A DNA stretch of 24,382 nt from DAOTTX01 sp034437515 (GTDB lineage: Bacteria > Chloroflexota > Anaerolineae > Aggregatilineales > Phototrophicaceae). The notes under the pieces were generated by a model, which saw only the letters and a program-made list of their open reading frames with translations, had not been told where the DNA came from and made no database searches. The DNA lies in contig DAOTTX010000049.1 in the NCBI GenBank assembly GCA_034437515.1, positions 1 through 24,382 on the forward strand. Reading direction: 5' to 3'. Position numbers and translations under genes: made by a program. Positions 7,636-15,528 of the stretch are shown here, in pieces (the stretch's first letter is position 1; every line of letters begins with the position of its first letter).

Positions 7636-8928
7636 TTATAAAACGTCTAATTCAGCGATCATCTGACCGCGTTCGTCGTCATAATCGACTAGCCGTGCTG
7701 AGGTCACATGGTTGCTCAACACACGCGGATGCGTACAGCGCACCCGGATATAGTTGTCAGTATACCCCACGTTGATGAACCCGTCCTCAGTGGAGCCAGC
7801 GACGTGTTCCCACAGCACGGGCAGCGTCTCCCCGGCGAAACGGGCAGCGAAACGCGCTTCCATCGTCTCGGAAAGCGTCCGCATCCGGGCGCTGCGGGCT
7901 TTCTTCGCCGTGTTGCGCACCTGCCCCTTCATGCGGGCGGCGGGGGTGCCGTCGCGCTTGCTGTAGCGAAAGACATGCAGACCGGCAAAGTCCATCTCAC
8001 GGACGAACGCCTCACTGATCGCAAATTCTGCGTCCGTCTCACCGGGGAAGCCCACGATCACATCCGAGGTGATGCTCACACCGGGGATGGCAGCGCGTGC
8101 CGCCTCGACCAGTGCGCGGAATTCCGTCTGCGTGGTGTTGCGCCGCATCCGGCGCAGAGTGGCGTCACAGCCACTTTGCAATGGCAGATGCAAATGCCGA
8201 CACAACCGCGCATCCTGCCAGAGTGTGAAAAAGTCCGGCGCGATGTTCCAGGGTTCCAATGATGATAGACGCAGTCGCGGGATTGCCGTCTCGGTGAGAA
8301 TAGCCTCGACCAGATGCAGCAATCCGGCGGGGTCATCGACATCATGCCCATAGCTGCCCAGATGCACACCGGTCAGCACGGCCTCATGATAGCCGAGCGC
8401 GTGCAATTCGCGGATCTCCGCGACGACCTCACCGACCGGGCGACTGCGCCCCGCGCCGCGTGCCACCGTCGTGATGCAAAACGTACAGGCGTTATCGCAA
8501 CCGTCCTGCACCTTGATGAACGCACGGGTACGCCCCGATGCACCGGGGAGCGCGTCATCACGGCTGATCGGCTCATGGTCGAACGTCTCGACATCCACCT
8601 CGGTGATCTGCGAAACCAGCGTGTCCTTACCGGTGTTATCCACCACCCGTGTGACGCCCGGCAGCACCTCGATCTCGTCCGGTGCGATTTGCGCGTAACA
8701 GCCGGTAACGTTGATCGCCGCCGCCGCGTTCGTCCGGTGCAACTCACGGATCAACTTGCGGCTGCTGCGGCTGGCCTCGTTGGTCACCGCGCAGGTGTTG
8801 ACGATGACCTGATCGGCGTCTTCGGGTTGTGCCACAATCTCGTGCCCTTGATCCTGCAACTGCCGCGCCATCTGGTCGATCTCAGCCTGGTTCAAGCGGC
8901 AACCCAGCATCCGTAGATGTACCTTCAT
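7636..8928 (-). CDS. mtaB: tRNA (t6A37) C2-methylthiotransferase MtaB
   Basis: A radical SAM methylthiotransferase of 430 residues that converts t6A37 to ms2t6A37 in ANN-decoding tRNAs. The N-terminal UPF0004 domain supplies three cysteines for the auxiliary 4Fe-4S cluster (Cys10 in MLGCRLNQ, Cys46 in NTCAVTN, Cys77 in TGCYAQ). The radical SAM cluster is GCDNACTFC (Cys144, Cys148, Cys151). The C-terminal segment (about 365-430) fits a TRAM RNA-binding domain. The MLGCRLNQAE start is typical of MtaB rather than MiaB or RimO. The ATG at 8928 lies 14 bases after the preceding gene with only a weak binding site. Confidence 0.94.
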   Translation of the reverse strand: MKVHLRMLGCRLNQAEIDQMARQLQDQGHEIVAQPEDADQVIVNTCAVTNEASRSSRKLIRELHRTNAAAAINVTGCYAQIAPDEIEVLPGVTRVVDNTGKDTLVSQITEVDVETFDHEPISRDDALPGASGRTRAFIKVQDGCDNACTFCITTVARGAGRSRPVGEVVAEIRELHALGYHEAVLTGVHLGSYGHDVDDPAGLLHLVEAILTETAIPRLRLSSLEPWNIAPDFFTLWQDARLCRHLHLPLQSGCDATLRRMRRNTTQTEFRALVEAARAAIPGVSITSDVIVGFPGETDAEFAISEAFVREMDFAGLHVFRYSKRDGTPAARMKGQVRNTAKKARSARMRTLSETMEARFAARFAGETLPVLWEHVAGSTEDGFINVGYTDNYIRVRCTHPRVLSNHVTSARLVDYDDERGQMIAELDVL

Positions 8929-8942
8929 CGGGTTTTCTCGCG

Positions 8943-9695
8943 TTACTCGTTCTGGTTGAGCGGCTGTGAGCCGTAGATGAGCACATTGTCGAACTCGACC
9001 ACCGGGCCGATGGGCTGGTTGTCGATCAACACGGTGACGCCTACCCGCCCAAAGGTGATCGAGTCATCGACGAGCGTCGGCGTCCATTCACCGTCGAGGC
9101 ACTCACCGGAGGCCAGCGGCGTGCTCAGGCCGTCCGGGTTGTTTGGGATGCACAGTTCGACAAGTGTCTCATTGATGTAAAACTGAAAATGGTCTTCATG
9201 CCCGACCACACGCAGCCGGTTGACCACGTCTAACCCCTGGTTGATGCGGTCGGTCGTGTGCCAATTATGCAGCACCTGCGTTTCGTTATCCACCCGGCGC
9301 AGCACACGATAATAGCCGTCGCTGCTGATGATGAAGCTGTAATAATTTTCCGGGTCTTTGCGACGAAAGACCACCCCGAAGCCGTTGTCGATCTCCCCTT
9401 CGACCGCTCGCGCATCCATGCTGAGATCGAAATCGCCAAAATATGGACTGACAGCGGAGTAAATACCGGTGTTGGCTTCGTTCACCGCCAGGCGGATTGT
9501 CCCGTCGCGCACCTCGGATGAGATCAAACCCTCGTCTTGCTGCCAGGCGTCGGCATCCTGTGTAAATGTGGACGCATACAACAACGCCCCCGGTTCCGCT
9601 GGCACCACGTAATGCCAGTCATCGACCAGTTGGCTCAGGCGGAACGTCACCGCCAGCACAATTACCAGAATCGAAAATATCAAGACTCGCCGCAA
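8943..9695 (-). CDS. Membrane-anchored LamG/concanavalin A-like domain protein
   Basis: A 250-residue protein with an N-terminal signal anchor (about 4-23) and an extracytoplasmic beta-sandwich domain. Alternating strands such as FDLSMDARAVEG, GFGVVFRRKDPENYYSFIIS, YYRVLRRVDNETQVL and NRLRVVGHEDHFQFYINETLV are the pattern of LamG or family-16/DUF1080-like jelly-roll domains. No catalytic residues can be named, so carbohydrate or surface binding is inference. The start is a TTG at 9695 with GAGG seven bases upstream; nearby ATG codons are out of frame. It is separated by 81 bases from the permease gene upstream and followed 14 bases later by mtaB. Confidence 0.7.
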   Translation of the reverse strand: MRRVLIFSILVIVLAVTFRLSQLVDDWHYVVPAEPGALLYASTFTQDADAWQQDEGLISSEVRDGTIRLAVNEANTGIYSAVSPYFGDFDLSMDARAVEGEIDNGFGVVFRRKDPENYYSFIISSDGYYRVLRRVDNETQVLHNWHTTDRINQGLDVVNRLRVVGHEDHFQFYINETLVELCIPNNPDGLSTPLASGECLDGEWTPTLVDDSITFGRVGVTVLIDNQPIGPVVEFDNVLIYGSQPLNQNE

Positions 9696-9725
9696 GGGAA
9701 TGCCTCACCATCATGCAGACAACGG

Positions 9726-9741
9726 ATTGTATGCAATTTTA
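9726..9741 (-). promoter_or_regulatory. Extended -10 promoter candidates before the LamG-like gene and mtaB
   Basis: On the minus strand TGCTAAAAT is an extended -10 (TAAAAT at 9736-9741). A second box, TACAAT, lies ten bases further on (9726-9731). Both are inside the 81-base gap after the permease gene. No good -35 hexamer is seen. This could let mtaB-yqeY-pgpH-ybeY-dgkA be expressed separately from the response-regulator operon. Confidence 0.45.
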
Positions 9742-9776
9742 GCACAGGCCGGGCCATAGCGTAACTGTGGACGCGC

Positions 9777-10730
9777 CTAAACCTCACGGGCGAAGGCATC
9801 ACGGGTGGCGCGGCGCAACGCCCACTGTCGCAATCCCCGATAATATTGGAAGATAATCAACGCGAAAACGACCTCAACGAAGAAAAAGAGCATCAGCCCG
9901 ACCTCGGTGCTGTTCACCTCGACATCCCCGAACATCGTAAATATCCCGATGAAATAACCGACTGCGATCCCACCCTGACCGAGCCACATCAAGCCGATAC
10001 CTGCCAACCCGGTCAGGATCGCCGGCGTTATGCCGCTGATGCGGGCGGAGACCGCTGTACCCATCGCCGTGACCGCCCAGACGCGCCAGATCGGTTCTAA
10101 CACGTACACCAGCACGAACAACGTCAGAATAACCAGTGCTGCGGTCATCTGAAACGGCACTTCTCGGAAGCCCTCGGCAAAAAGCGACCCGAAAGAACGG
10201 TCGGTCTCAAGCGGGATGATAAACATCGTGTGGATCACACCCAGTACGATGACGGTCACACGCATTGCCATGACCAGCACCAGCAGACGCCAGGTACGTT
10301 CTTGTGCGAGCGCGTGCTTGGCGTGGATGACCTCACGCCGCTTGAGATTGGTCATCCGCAGCAAGTCCCAATGCCCGATGGCGCGTTCGCGGTTGATGCC
10401 AGTCGCCGAAGTGAGCACGCTAATCGCATCCAGCAGGCCACCCGCTAACACACTGAAGATGAACAGCCACGCGATGACCTCACCGCTGGTGGTGATGATA
10501 ATATCCGCCTCGCTCAAACCGGGGCGATAGGTGCGGTCGGTCATGAGCAGACGCAGTTGCATCATCCCCAGCCACATCAGGCCCATCGGCACCAAAACCA
10601 GCAAGCACATCCGCAGCAGATACCCCGCGGTGATCTGCACGCGCTTACCACGTCGGGTGCGGGCCTCCACGATGTAAACCGGGTGCTGCTGGATGGTCGT
10701 ACCGGTCGGCATAAAGTAATCTGCAATCAA
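9777..10730 (-). CDS. ABC-2-like permease, single-copy member of the five-protein family
   Basis: A 317-residue polytopic membrane protein with six or so helices. The N-terminal HPVYIVEARTRRGKR (16-30) resembles the NPVxxKExRxRxR segment of ABC-2 transporter permeases. INRERAIGHWDLLRMT (112-127) matches their ERxxGTxDLLxxTP coupling segment. Glu115 to Thr127 is 12 residues, and Glu212 to Gly224 is 12 residues. Both spacings recur in the four paralogs at 14572-18084. No ATPase gene is nearby, so export function is inferred only from the fold. The start is a TTG at 10730 with AAGGAG seven bases upstream, overlapping the TPR gene stop as TTGA. Confidence 0.7.
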   Translation of the reverse strand: MIADYFMPTGTTIQQHPVYIVEARTRRGKRVQITAGYLLRMCLLVLVPMGLMWLGMMQLRLLMTDRTYRPGLSEADIIITTSGEVIAWLFIFSVLAGGLLDAISVLTSATGINRERAIGHWDLLRMTNLKRREVIHAKHALAQERTWRLLVLVMAMRVTVIVLGVIHTMFIIPLETDRSFGSLFAEGFREVPFQMTAALVILTLFVLVYVLEPIWRVWAVTAMGTAVSARISGITPAILTGLAGIGLMWLGQGGIAVGYFIGIFTMFGDVEVNSTEVGLMLFFFVEVVFALIIFQYYRGLRQWALRRATRDAFAREV

Positions 10731-11968
10731 TCCTCGACTCCTTCAAGCAAACGCTCAACCTGTGTCGTATAGGGGTCGCCCGCGCTGGCGGCTCTTTCCA
10801 GCAATGGCACCGCCAACTCGACCTCATCCAGATCAAGCAGGATGCGCCCTTTGTTGTACAACGCCAGCGGATTTTCCGGCGCGAGCGCCAACGCTGCATC
10901 GACTTCATCGAGCGCGGCCTGCGCCGCACCAAGCGTGTAGAGCGTCCAGGCATAACTCGCCAACAGATCAGGGTCGGGAGGGAGCGCGGCGCGGCTCTGC
11001 TGGACGACCGGCAGACTTTCGGCGGTCAGGCGATACCCTTCCTGTGCGTAAAACACCGCTAGAATCTGCTGGAAGCGCCTATCGGACTCCGACGCGGCGA
11101 CCGCCACGCGCAACCAATGCTCGGCTGTTTCATATTCAAACAATCGCTGATGGGTCAGGCCAAGTTCGGCGTAATAGGCCGGGTTCGCCGGGTCCAGGCG
11201 TGCCGCCATCACAAAGGCAACCCGCCCGATCTCGTAGTCACCGCGTGCTCGTGCCGAGAGGCCGCGCACATACCATACCTGCGGTGATTGCGGGTCAAGC
11301 GCCAGCGCACTTTCGATGGCTGGCTGACCGTCCTTCCCCTGCTGCTCCCGTGACAGACCGACATAAGCCAGCGCGACCGGGTACGGATATTGAGTCGCCG
11401 CCGCGTGTTTGAAGGCCAACTCCGCATAAGGCCATAACTCAGCGTTGACCAGCGTAACCCCCGCCGCCATTGCGACATTTTCGTCGCTGTCGTCCGCATA
11501 CACGCTGAGCAACGCCAGCGCAACCTCAGCGTAGGTGGGGTCGTCGCTCACCACCCTTAGATGTGCCATCGCCCGTCGCGGATCAGACCCGGCAAGCAAT
11601 AGCCCCAGCCGGTAGTGTGCTGGCGCGTGGTCTGGGTCAAGTGTCAACAGCCGTTCGTAAGTGCTGACGGCATCGCCCAACCGGTCAAGGGCGAGGTAAG
11701 CCGCCGCGATTTGTTCTAACAGCGAAACATCCGGTTGCTCGACGGCCTCCCAATGAGCAACGGCCTGATGCCAGTCACCCCGGTCAAGGTGCAAACCGGC
11801 AGCGGTACGATGCAGCGCGGGTGTCCAGCCTTCGAGCGCGGCCTGTGCTTCGATCTGATAGAGATTCTGTGGTGATGTGGTGGGTTGAGTGAAGGCTAGC
11901 AAAGCAAACAAAACGAGCAGCGCCATGAGTGGCGTTGCCCGGTATCGACGACGAAATGCTGGCCTCAT
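10727..11968 (-). CDS. Secreted or membrane-anchored TPR-repeat protein
   Basis: The 413-residue protein has a basic start and hydrophobic segment (about 11-28, ending AFTQPTT) that fits a signal peptide or anchor. Most of the remainder is tetratricopeptide repeats. Clear units include ...AAAYLALDRLGDAVSTYERLL, AHYRLGLLLAGSDPRRAMAHL, VWYVRGLSARARGDYEIGRVAF, YYAELGLTHQRLFEYETAEHWL and ALYNKGRILLDLDEVELAVPLL, several ending in the LDP turn. TPRs mediate protein-protein contacts, so it is likely the scaffold for extracytoplasmic parts of neighbouring membrane proteins. It overlaps the receiver gene by ATGA and the permease gene by TTGA, implying coupled synthesis. Confidence 0.82.
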   Translation of the reverse strand: MRPAFRRRYRATPLMALLVLFALLAFTQPTTSPQNLYQIEAQAALEGWTPALHRTAAGLHLDRGDWHQAVAHWEAVEQPDVSLLEQIAAAYLALDRLGDAVSTYERLLTLDPDHAPAHYRLGLLLAGSDPRRAMAHLRVVSDDPTYAEVALALLSVYADDSDENVAMAAGVTLVNAELWPYAELAFKHAAATQYPYPVALAYVGLSREQQGKDGQPAIESALALDPQSPQVWYVRGLSARARGDYEIGRVAFVMAARLDPANPAYYAELGLTHQRLFEYETAEHWLRVAVAASESDRRFQQILAVFYAQEGYRLTAESLPVVQQSRAALPPDPDLLASYAWTLYTLGAAQAALDEVDAALALAPENPLALYNKGRILLDLDEVELAVPLLERAASAGDPYTTQVERLLEGVED

Positions 11969-12639
11969 TGAGCCGAGCTGTTGATCGCCTGCGATACAGC
12001 CTTTTCGATCTCTTCAGCGGTGAAGGGCTTAATCAAGTAACTGTGAATGCCCTGAAGTTTGCCGACCAGCCGGTTCGCCGGGTCATCGTAGGCGGTGATG
12101 ACGATCACAGTCGGCATCCGTCCGCTGGTTTCTTCCTGACGTGCTTTGATCGCCTCCATAATCGCCCAACCGGTCATATCCGGCAGGTTAATGTCGAGCA
12201 GCACGACCTTAGGGTTCATTTTTTTGAACGTCTCAATTGCCCTGTTGCCACGCGCCTCATGCGCGACGGTCATCGACATACGTTCTAACGTCACCTGGAT
12301 GATTTCCGCAAGTTCGGTCGTATCTTCGATGATGAGCACCGAAGTCGCGTCATCGGTGTCTTCTGTGGGTGCGTTCTTGGCGTCAGCTTCCGGGGTCATT
12401 TTGCCACTTTCTAATGAGGAATCCTGTGCATCATCGTCATCCCGGCCTTCAGCGCCGAGTTTCACCGCTGAAACCAACCCGGTTTCCGCTGCGGATATGG
12501 CTTTTTCGCTCTCGTCACTCAACGCCGGGAATTCGGTCGTGTGTAACTGAGTCGGTGGTTCTCTGTCTTCACGCGGGTCAGGTGAACCTTCTGCCATGTC
12601 TTCGACCTTAAATGGCGCGTATATTAACTGACTTTTCAT
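11965..12639 (-). CDS. Single-domain response regulator with acidic N-terminal extension
   Basis: The 224-residue product carries a CheY-like receiver domain at about 99-221. The acidic pocket is Glu105-Asp106, the phosphorylation site is Asp149 in VVLLDINLPDM, the switch Thr is Thr182 in VITAYDD, and Lys204 is in YLIKPF. All key residues are present. Residues 1-98 are acidic and look disordered, and there is no DNA-binding or enzymatic output domain. No histidine kinase is in the window. The ATG at 12639 has AAAGGG seven bases upstream; Met15 is an alternative start. Translation couples to the TPR gene by ATGA. Output presumably passes through protein contacts. Confidence 0.9.
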   Translation of the reverse strand: MKSQLIYAPFKVEDMAEGSPDPREDREPPTQLHTTEFPALSDESEKAISAAETGLVSAVKLGAEGRDDDDAQDSSLESGKMTPEADAKNAPTEDTDDATSVLIIEDTTELAEIIQVTLERMSMTVAHEARGNRAIETFKKMNPKVVLLDINLPDMTGWAIMEAIKARQEETSGRMPTVIVITAYDDPANRLVGKLQGIHSYLIKPFTAEEIEKAVSQAINSSAQ

Positions 12640-12684
12640 GCAACAACCCTTTATCGGGAATATCTATGCAATTCATCATAGGCT

Positions 12685-12692
12685 ATTATAAC
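12685..12692 (-). promoter_or_regulatory. Extended -10 promoter for the response-regulator operon
   Basis: On the minus strand TGTTATAAT is a consensus extended -10 (TATAAT at 12685-12690, TG at 12692-12693). Transcription would begin near 12678 and give a leader of about 40 bases before the ATG at 12639. TTGATC upstream is spaced only 14 bases, so the extended -10 probably carries recognition. The box lies only a few bases from the divergent start codon at 12695. Confidence 0.6.
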
Positions 12693-12694
12693 AT

Positions 12695-13438
12695 ATGGAA
12701 GCTCGATCAAGCCTTAACAGTTGGATTTATAACAACATCTTTATGCTGGTTCTCAACCACTCAATCACGCTGACATCTAACGGCACCTGTACGCTGCTGG
12801 GCATGACGTCCGGCCTGGTCATTCATGTCGAGCAAGTGCCCGCTGATGAAGACGAAACCATCATACACAACACACTCAATATTCACGGGCGCTACGTGAC
12901 CGACGCCCCCCCACTCGACGACATCCTACAACCGCTACACGGCACGGTGACGAGCTTCTTGAACTTCAACGGCGCACGTCTGCGCGGGCACCGGGCGACC
13001 GAGCGCGTAAACGATGTCGTCCGGCACATTCCCGTCGTGCTCAAACAGCAGTTGATCGACCATCTAGGGCTGGACGTCACACCGGGGGCGCTGCTCGGCA
13101 TGGCGGAAAGCTACGTGCTTTCCGAAGCACGCTTACCCGATGACCAGTACATTGTCTGCCGCCGGTTGCGCTTCATCCACGCGCTGACAGCGCCCCCACC
13201 CGACTACGACTACGATTCGATCATCGTGCAGGTCGCGCATTCCATCGACCCGAAGCGTGACGACGAAATCGCGCTGAAAGCGGCGCTAAACGAACTCCCC
13301 GGCGACCTCTACCAGCCCACCGACTGCCTGTTCCACGCGGGTTATCTGGTGATGACCGACAGCGGCGGCACGGACGAATTCAATCACCTGCATATCTATC
13401 AATATTCCCCACCTGACGGTAAGATAGACATTCGATGA
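12695..13438 (+). CDS. Unrecognised soluble protein, first gene of the permease-array operon
   Basis: I do not recognise this 247-residue protein. It has no signal peptide or membrane helix. The N-terminal half contains strands such as SITLTSNGTCTLLGMTSGLVIHVE. The middle is helical (DVVRHIPVVLKQQLIDHLG), and the C-terminus has short acidic loops. The ATG at 12695 has no visible Shine-Dalgarno site. Met17 at 12743 is an alternative that lacks one too. TATTAT lies just six bases before the ATG, so a leaderless transcript is conceivable. It ends 21 bases before the TolB-like gene and is therefore probably the first gene of that operon. Confidence 0.65.
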   Translation: MEARSSLNSWIYNNIFMLVLNHSITLTSNGTCTLLGMTSGLVIHVEQVPADEDETIIHNTLNIHGRYVTDAPPLDDILQPLHGTVTSFLNFNGARLRGHRATERVNDVVRHIPVVLKQQLIDHLGLDVTPGALLGMAESYVLSEARLPDDQYIVCRRLRFIHALTAPPPDYDYDSIIVQVAHSIDPKRDDEIALKAALNELPGDLYQPTDCLFHAGYLVMTDSGGTDEFNHLHIYQYSPPDGKIDIR

Positions 13439-13459
13439 CAGTCAAGGAATACCCCGTCT

Positions 13460-14575
13460 ATGCGGTTACTTATTTTTATCATCGTCCTGAGCTTGAGCTA
13501 CACGGCGACGGCAGAAGACGGTACCATTTTGCAAAACTGCCCCGGCGTCGGTCTGCAACCACGCAGCGCGGATTTCGAACCGACCGGCATCATCCTCACG
13601 TATTTTGACCGGGACAGCCTGTGGGTTTACAACATCGCCCGCAACAGCCGCTATCCCCTGCCGGATACCGCCCCCTGTGGCGCAAACTGCCATCTCTCTT
13701 ATGACGCACGGTGGATCACTTATCTCGATGCCAACACGCGCATCATCGGTAAGATGCGTCTCGACGGAACACAGCGTACACCGCTCGCGAGCAACGCCTC
13801 GGAGGTGTCGTGGTGGTCACCGGAGCGCCTGCTGATCTGGACGCCGACCTACGATGCCTACATCCGTGACGAAACCAGCGACGAACGCCAACCCCTCAAT
13901 GTGCAGGGTGTCATCAGCGTGCAGCCGGGCGGCTTGTGGGGCGTGCTGCTGGAACAACAGGCGGATACCTTCGGGCGTTATCTGGTTAACCTGGAAATGC
14001 GCGATCTCGACTGGTTAGACGGGCGTGTCTTCCTCGGTGCCGAACTCACCCTGCAAAACGCGATGGACTGGTCACCCGATGGCGAGCAACTCGCATTTAT
14101 CGCCACGCCCGGCCTGGGCAGCGGCGCAGACGTCCCCGGCGCGGAGGTTTACCTCGTGCGCCCCGGTGATGCAGCGCCGACGCAAATCACCGATTTTACC
14201 AGCGGCTACGGCCCGGTACGCATCAACGGACATTCACCGTCAGAGTTACGCTGGTCACCGGATGGCACACGCATCGCCTTCTGGGTGACACCGCTGGACG
14301 CCGTCGAGTCGCGCCTGCACATCTTCGACCTGACCACCAACCAGACCACCGTTTACTGTGACTTCAACGCGACGGAAAGCGACCCCAACCCGCCGCGCCT
14401 GATCTGGTCACCGGATGGCACGCACATCAGCTTTGGCGCGAACGTCCCCGGTGATGCACGCGGCTATCTGTTGCTCGTGCTGGATACCGCCTCCGGCGTG
14501 TTCACGGAACTCAGCACCGGCATTTACCCGGCGATGGGTCGTGCGGACGTGGTCGCGTGGGGGCTGGCACCATGA
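13460..14575 (+). CDS. Secreted TolB/WD40-like beta-propeller protein
   Basis: The 371-residue protein has a signal peptide of about 18 residues (LLIFIIVLSLSYTATA followed by EDG). Repeated blades follow, marked by MDWSPDGEQLAFIA, LRWSPDGTRIAFWV and LIWSPDGTHISFGA. These are the PD40-type signature of TolB and related propellers. The N-terminal blades are less regular. Cysteines at CPGVG and CGANC suggest extracytoplasmic disulfides. Such propellers bind proteins or ligands rather than catalyse. AAGGA lies 11 bases before the ATG. Its stop overlaps the first permease-like gene as ATGA, so the propeller and the membrane array are synthesised together. Confidence 0.82.
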   Translation: MRLLIFIIVLSLSYTATAEDGTILQNCPGVGLQPRSADFEPTGIILTYFDRDSLWVYNIARNSRYPLPDTAPCGANCHLSYDARWITYLDANTRIIGKMRLDGTQRTPLASNASEVSWWSPERLLIWTPTYDAYIRDETSDERQPLNVQGVISVQPGGLWGVLLEQQADTFGRYLVNLEMRDLDWLDGRVFLGAELTLQNAMDWSPDGEQLAFIATPGLGSGADVPGAEVYLVRPGDAAPTQITDFTSGYGPVRINGHSPSELRWSPDGTRIAFWVTPLDAVESRLHIFDLTTNQTTVYCDFNATESDPNPPRLIWSPDGTHISFGANVPGDARGYLLLVLDTASGVFTELSTGIYPAMGRADVVAWGLAP

Positions 14576-15528
14576 TTTTCACGTTCAAATTGTGGAACCG
14601 GTTCCTGACGCCGTTCATCGCACATCCACTGCACAACCGCTGGACGACCTGGCGGCACATCGACCGCAGCCGACAACAGCAGACACGGCTCGAACGCCGT
14701 GTGTTGATCGCGGGCATCCTGGTGTTCCTCATCGGCGCGGGTGTGCTGCGGGTCTCCGACACCACACCCTGGATGGTGCTCACGGTCGGTTTGCCGCTGG
14801 TCATCGTCTCGACGGGGGTGCCGATCATCATGCTCACCATCGGCACGATCTACGGCCTGACGTGTGCCGTGACCGTCGCAAGCAACATCGCCTATGAAAA
14901 ATCACAGGGACGCCTCGCGCTGCTACGCCTGACGCACTACGGCACCGCTGGCGCGGTCTGGTCGATCACCACATTGACCGTGCAGAATCAGCCGCTATTG
15001 ACACGCATCCGCACACTGCTTCGCCCGCTGTACGGCCTGACGATCTTTGTGATCGGCTTCCCGACATTGTTGTTATTCCTGCCAACGACCTTCGTTGATG
15101 TCTCCGTACTGTGGGAAACCGAATTTGACAACTATCTCAATATCATGCTTCTCGTCATATTCACCGGGTTGGATTATTTCCAGTCCGGCAATTTAGGCGC
15201 AATCGCCGGGATGAGCGTCGCCACGCTTGAAGACAATGCCCTCAACGGTGGCGCAGGTGGGCGCGGCGCGGCGCTCTTCCTGACCTTGCAGGTCGTATCC
15301 TTCATGGTGACCAGTTTGGTCTGCTTGTTTTTCCTGCCGAGCCTCGCAGGGGACGAACTCATCCGCTACACACTGCTGTGCATCGTCACGACGCTCGGCT
15401 GCCGTGAGGTGCTGCTGATCGTCGCATGGTCGGCGGTTGGCGGTTTGGTAGAAAGCGGCAGCGGCGAACTCGAAGCCGTCGCCCACATCCGCGCACGGTC
15501 GCTGCCCTTCAGGAGCGCCGGGCGATAA
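14572..15528 (+). CDS. ABC-2-like polytopic membrane protein, array member 1
   Basis: A 318-residue membrane protein with about six helices. Family motifs are Glu109 twelve residues before Thr121, Trp130 nine residues after Thr121, DYFQS (201-205) with Gly213 twelve residues after Asp201, and RE (278-279) with Trp286 eight residues after Arg278. The same spacings hold in the next three proteins. The AYEKSQGRLALLRLT segment is the counterpart of the ABC-2 ERxxGTxDLLxxT motif. This copy has the longest C-terminal tail. I chose ATG 14572 for its ATGA overlap with the propeller gene and GGGGG eight bases upstream. Transport is inference from fold resemblance. Confidence 0.75.
   Translation: MIFTFKLWNRFLTPFIAHPLHNRWTTWRHIDRSRQQQTRLERRVLIAGILVFLIGAGVLRVSDTTPWMVLTVGLPLVIVSTGVPIIMLTIGTIYGLTCAVTVASNIAYEKSQGRLALLRLTHYGTAGAVWSITTLTVQNQPLLTRIRTLLRPLYGLTIFVIGFPTLLLFLPTTFVDVSVLWETEFDNYLNIMLLVIFTGLDYFQSGNLGAIAGMSVATLEDNALNGGAGGRGAALFLTLQVVSFMVTSLVCLFFLPSLAGDELIRYTLLCIVTTLGCREVLLIVAWSAVGGLVESGSGELEAVAHIRARSLPFRSAGR

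Noticed and set aside
8314..8916. 200-codon plus-strand frame inside mtaB
   Set aside because: Antisense to the conserved radical SAM domain; no coding features of its own.
9777..10730. Complete ABC exporter
   Set aside because: No Walker-type ABC ATPase with a LSGGQ signature is encoded anywhere in the window, so only a permease-like call is supported.
10762..11412. 216-codon plus-strand frame antisense to the TPR gene
   Set aside because: Low-complexity Pro/Arg/Ala composition and complete overlap with clear TPR repeats on the other strand.
14415..14897. Frame spanning the propeller and first array gene junction
   Set aside because: It runs out of frame across two supported genes and has shadow-like composition.
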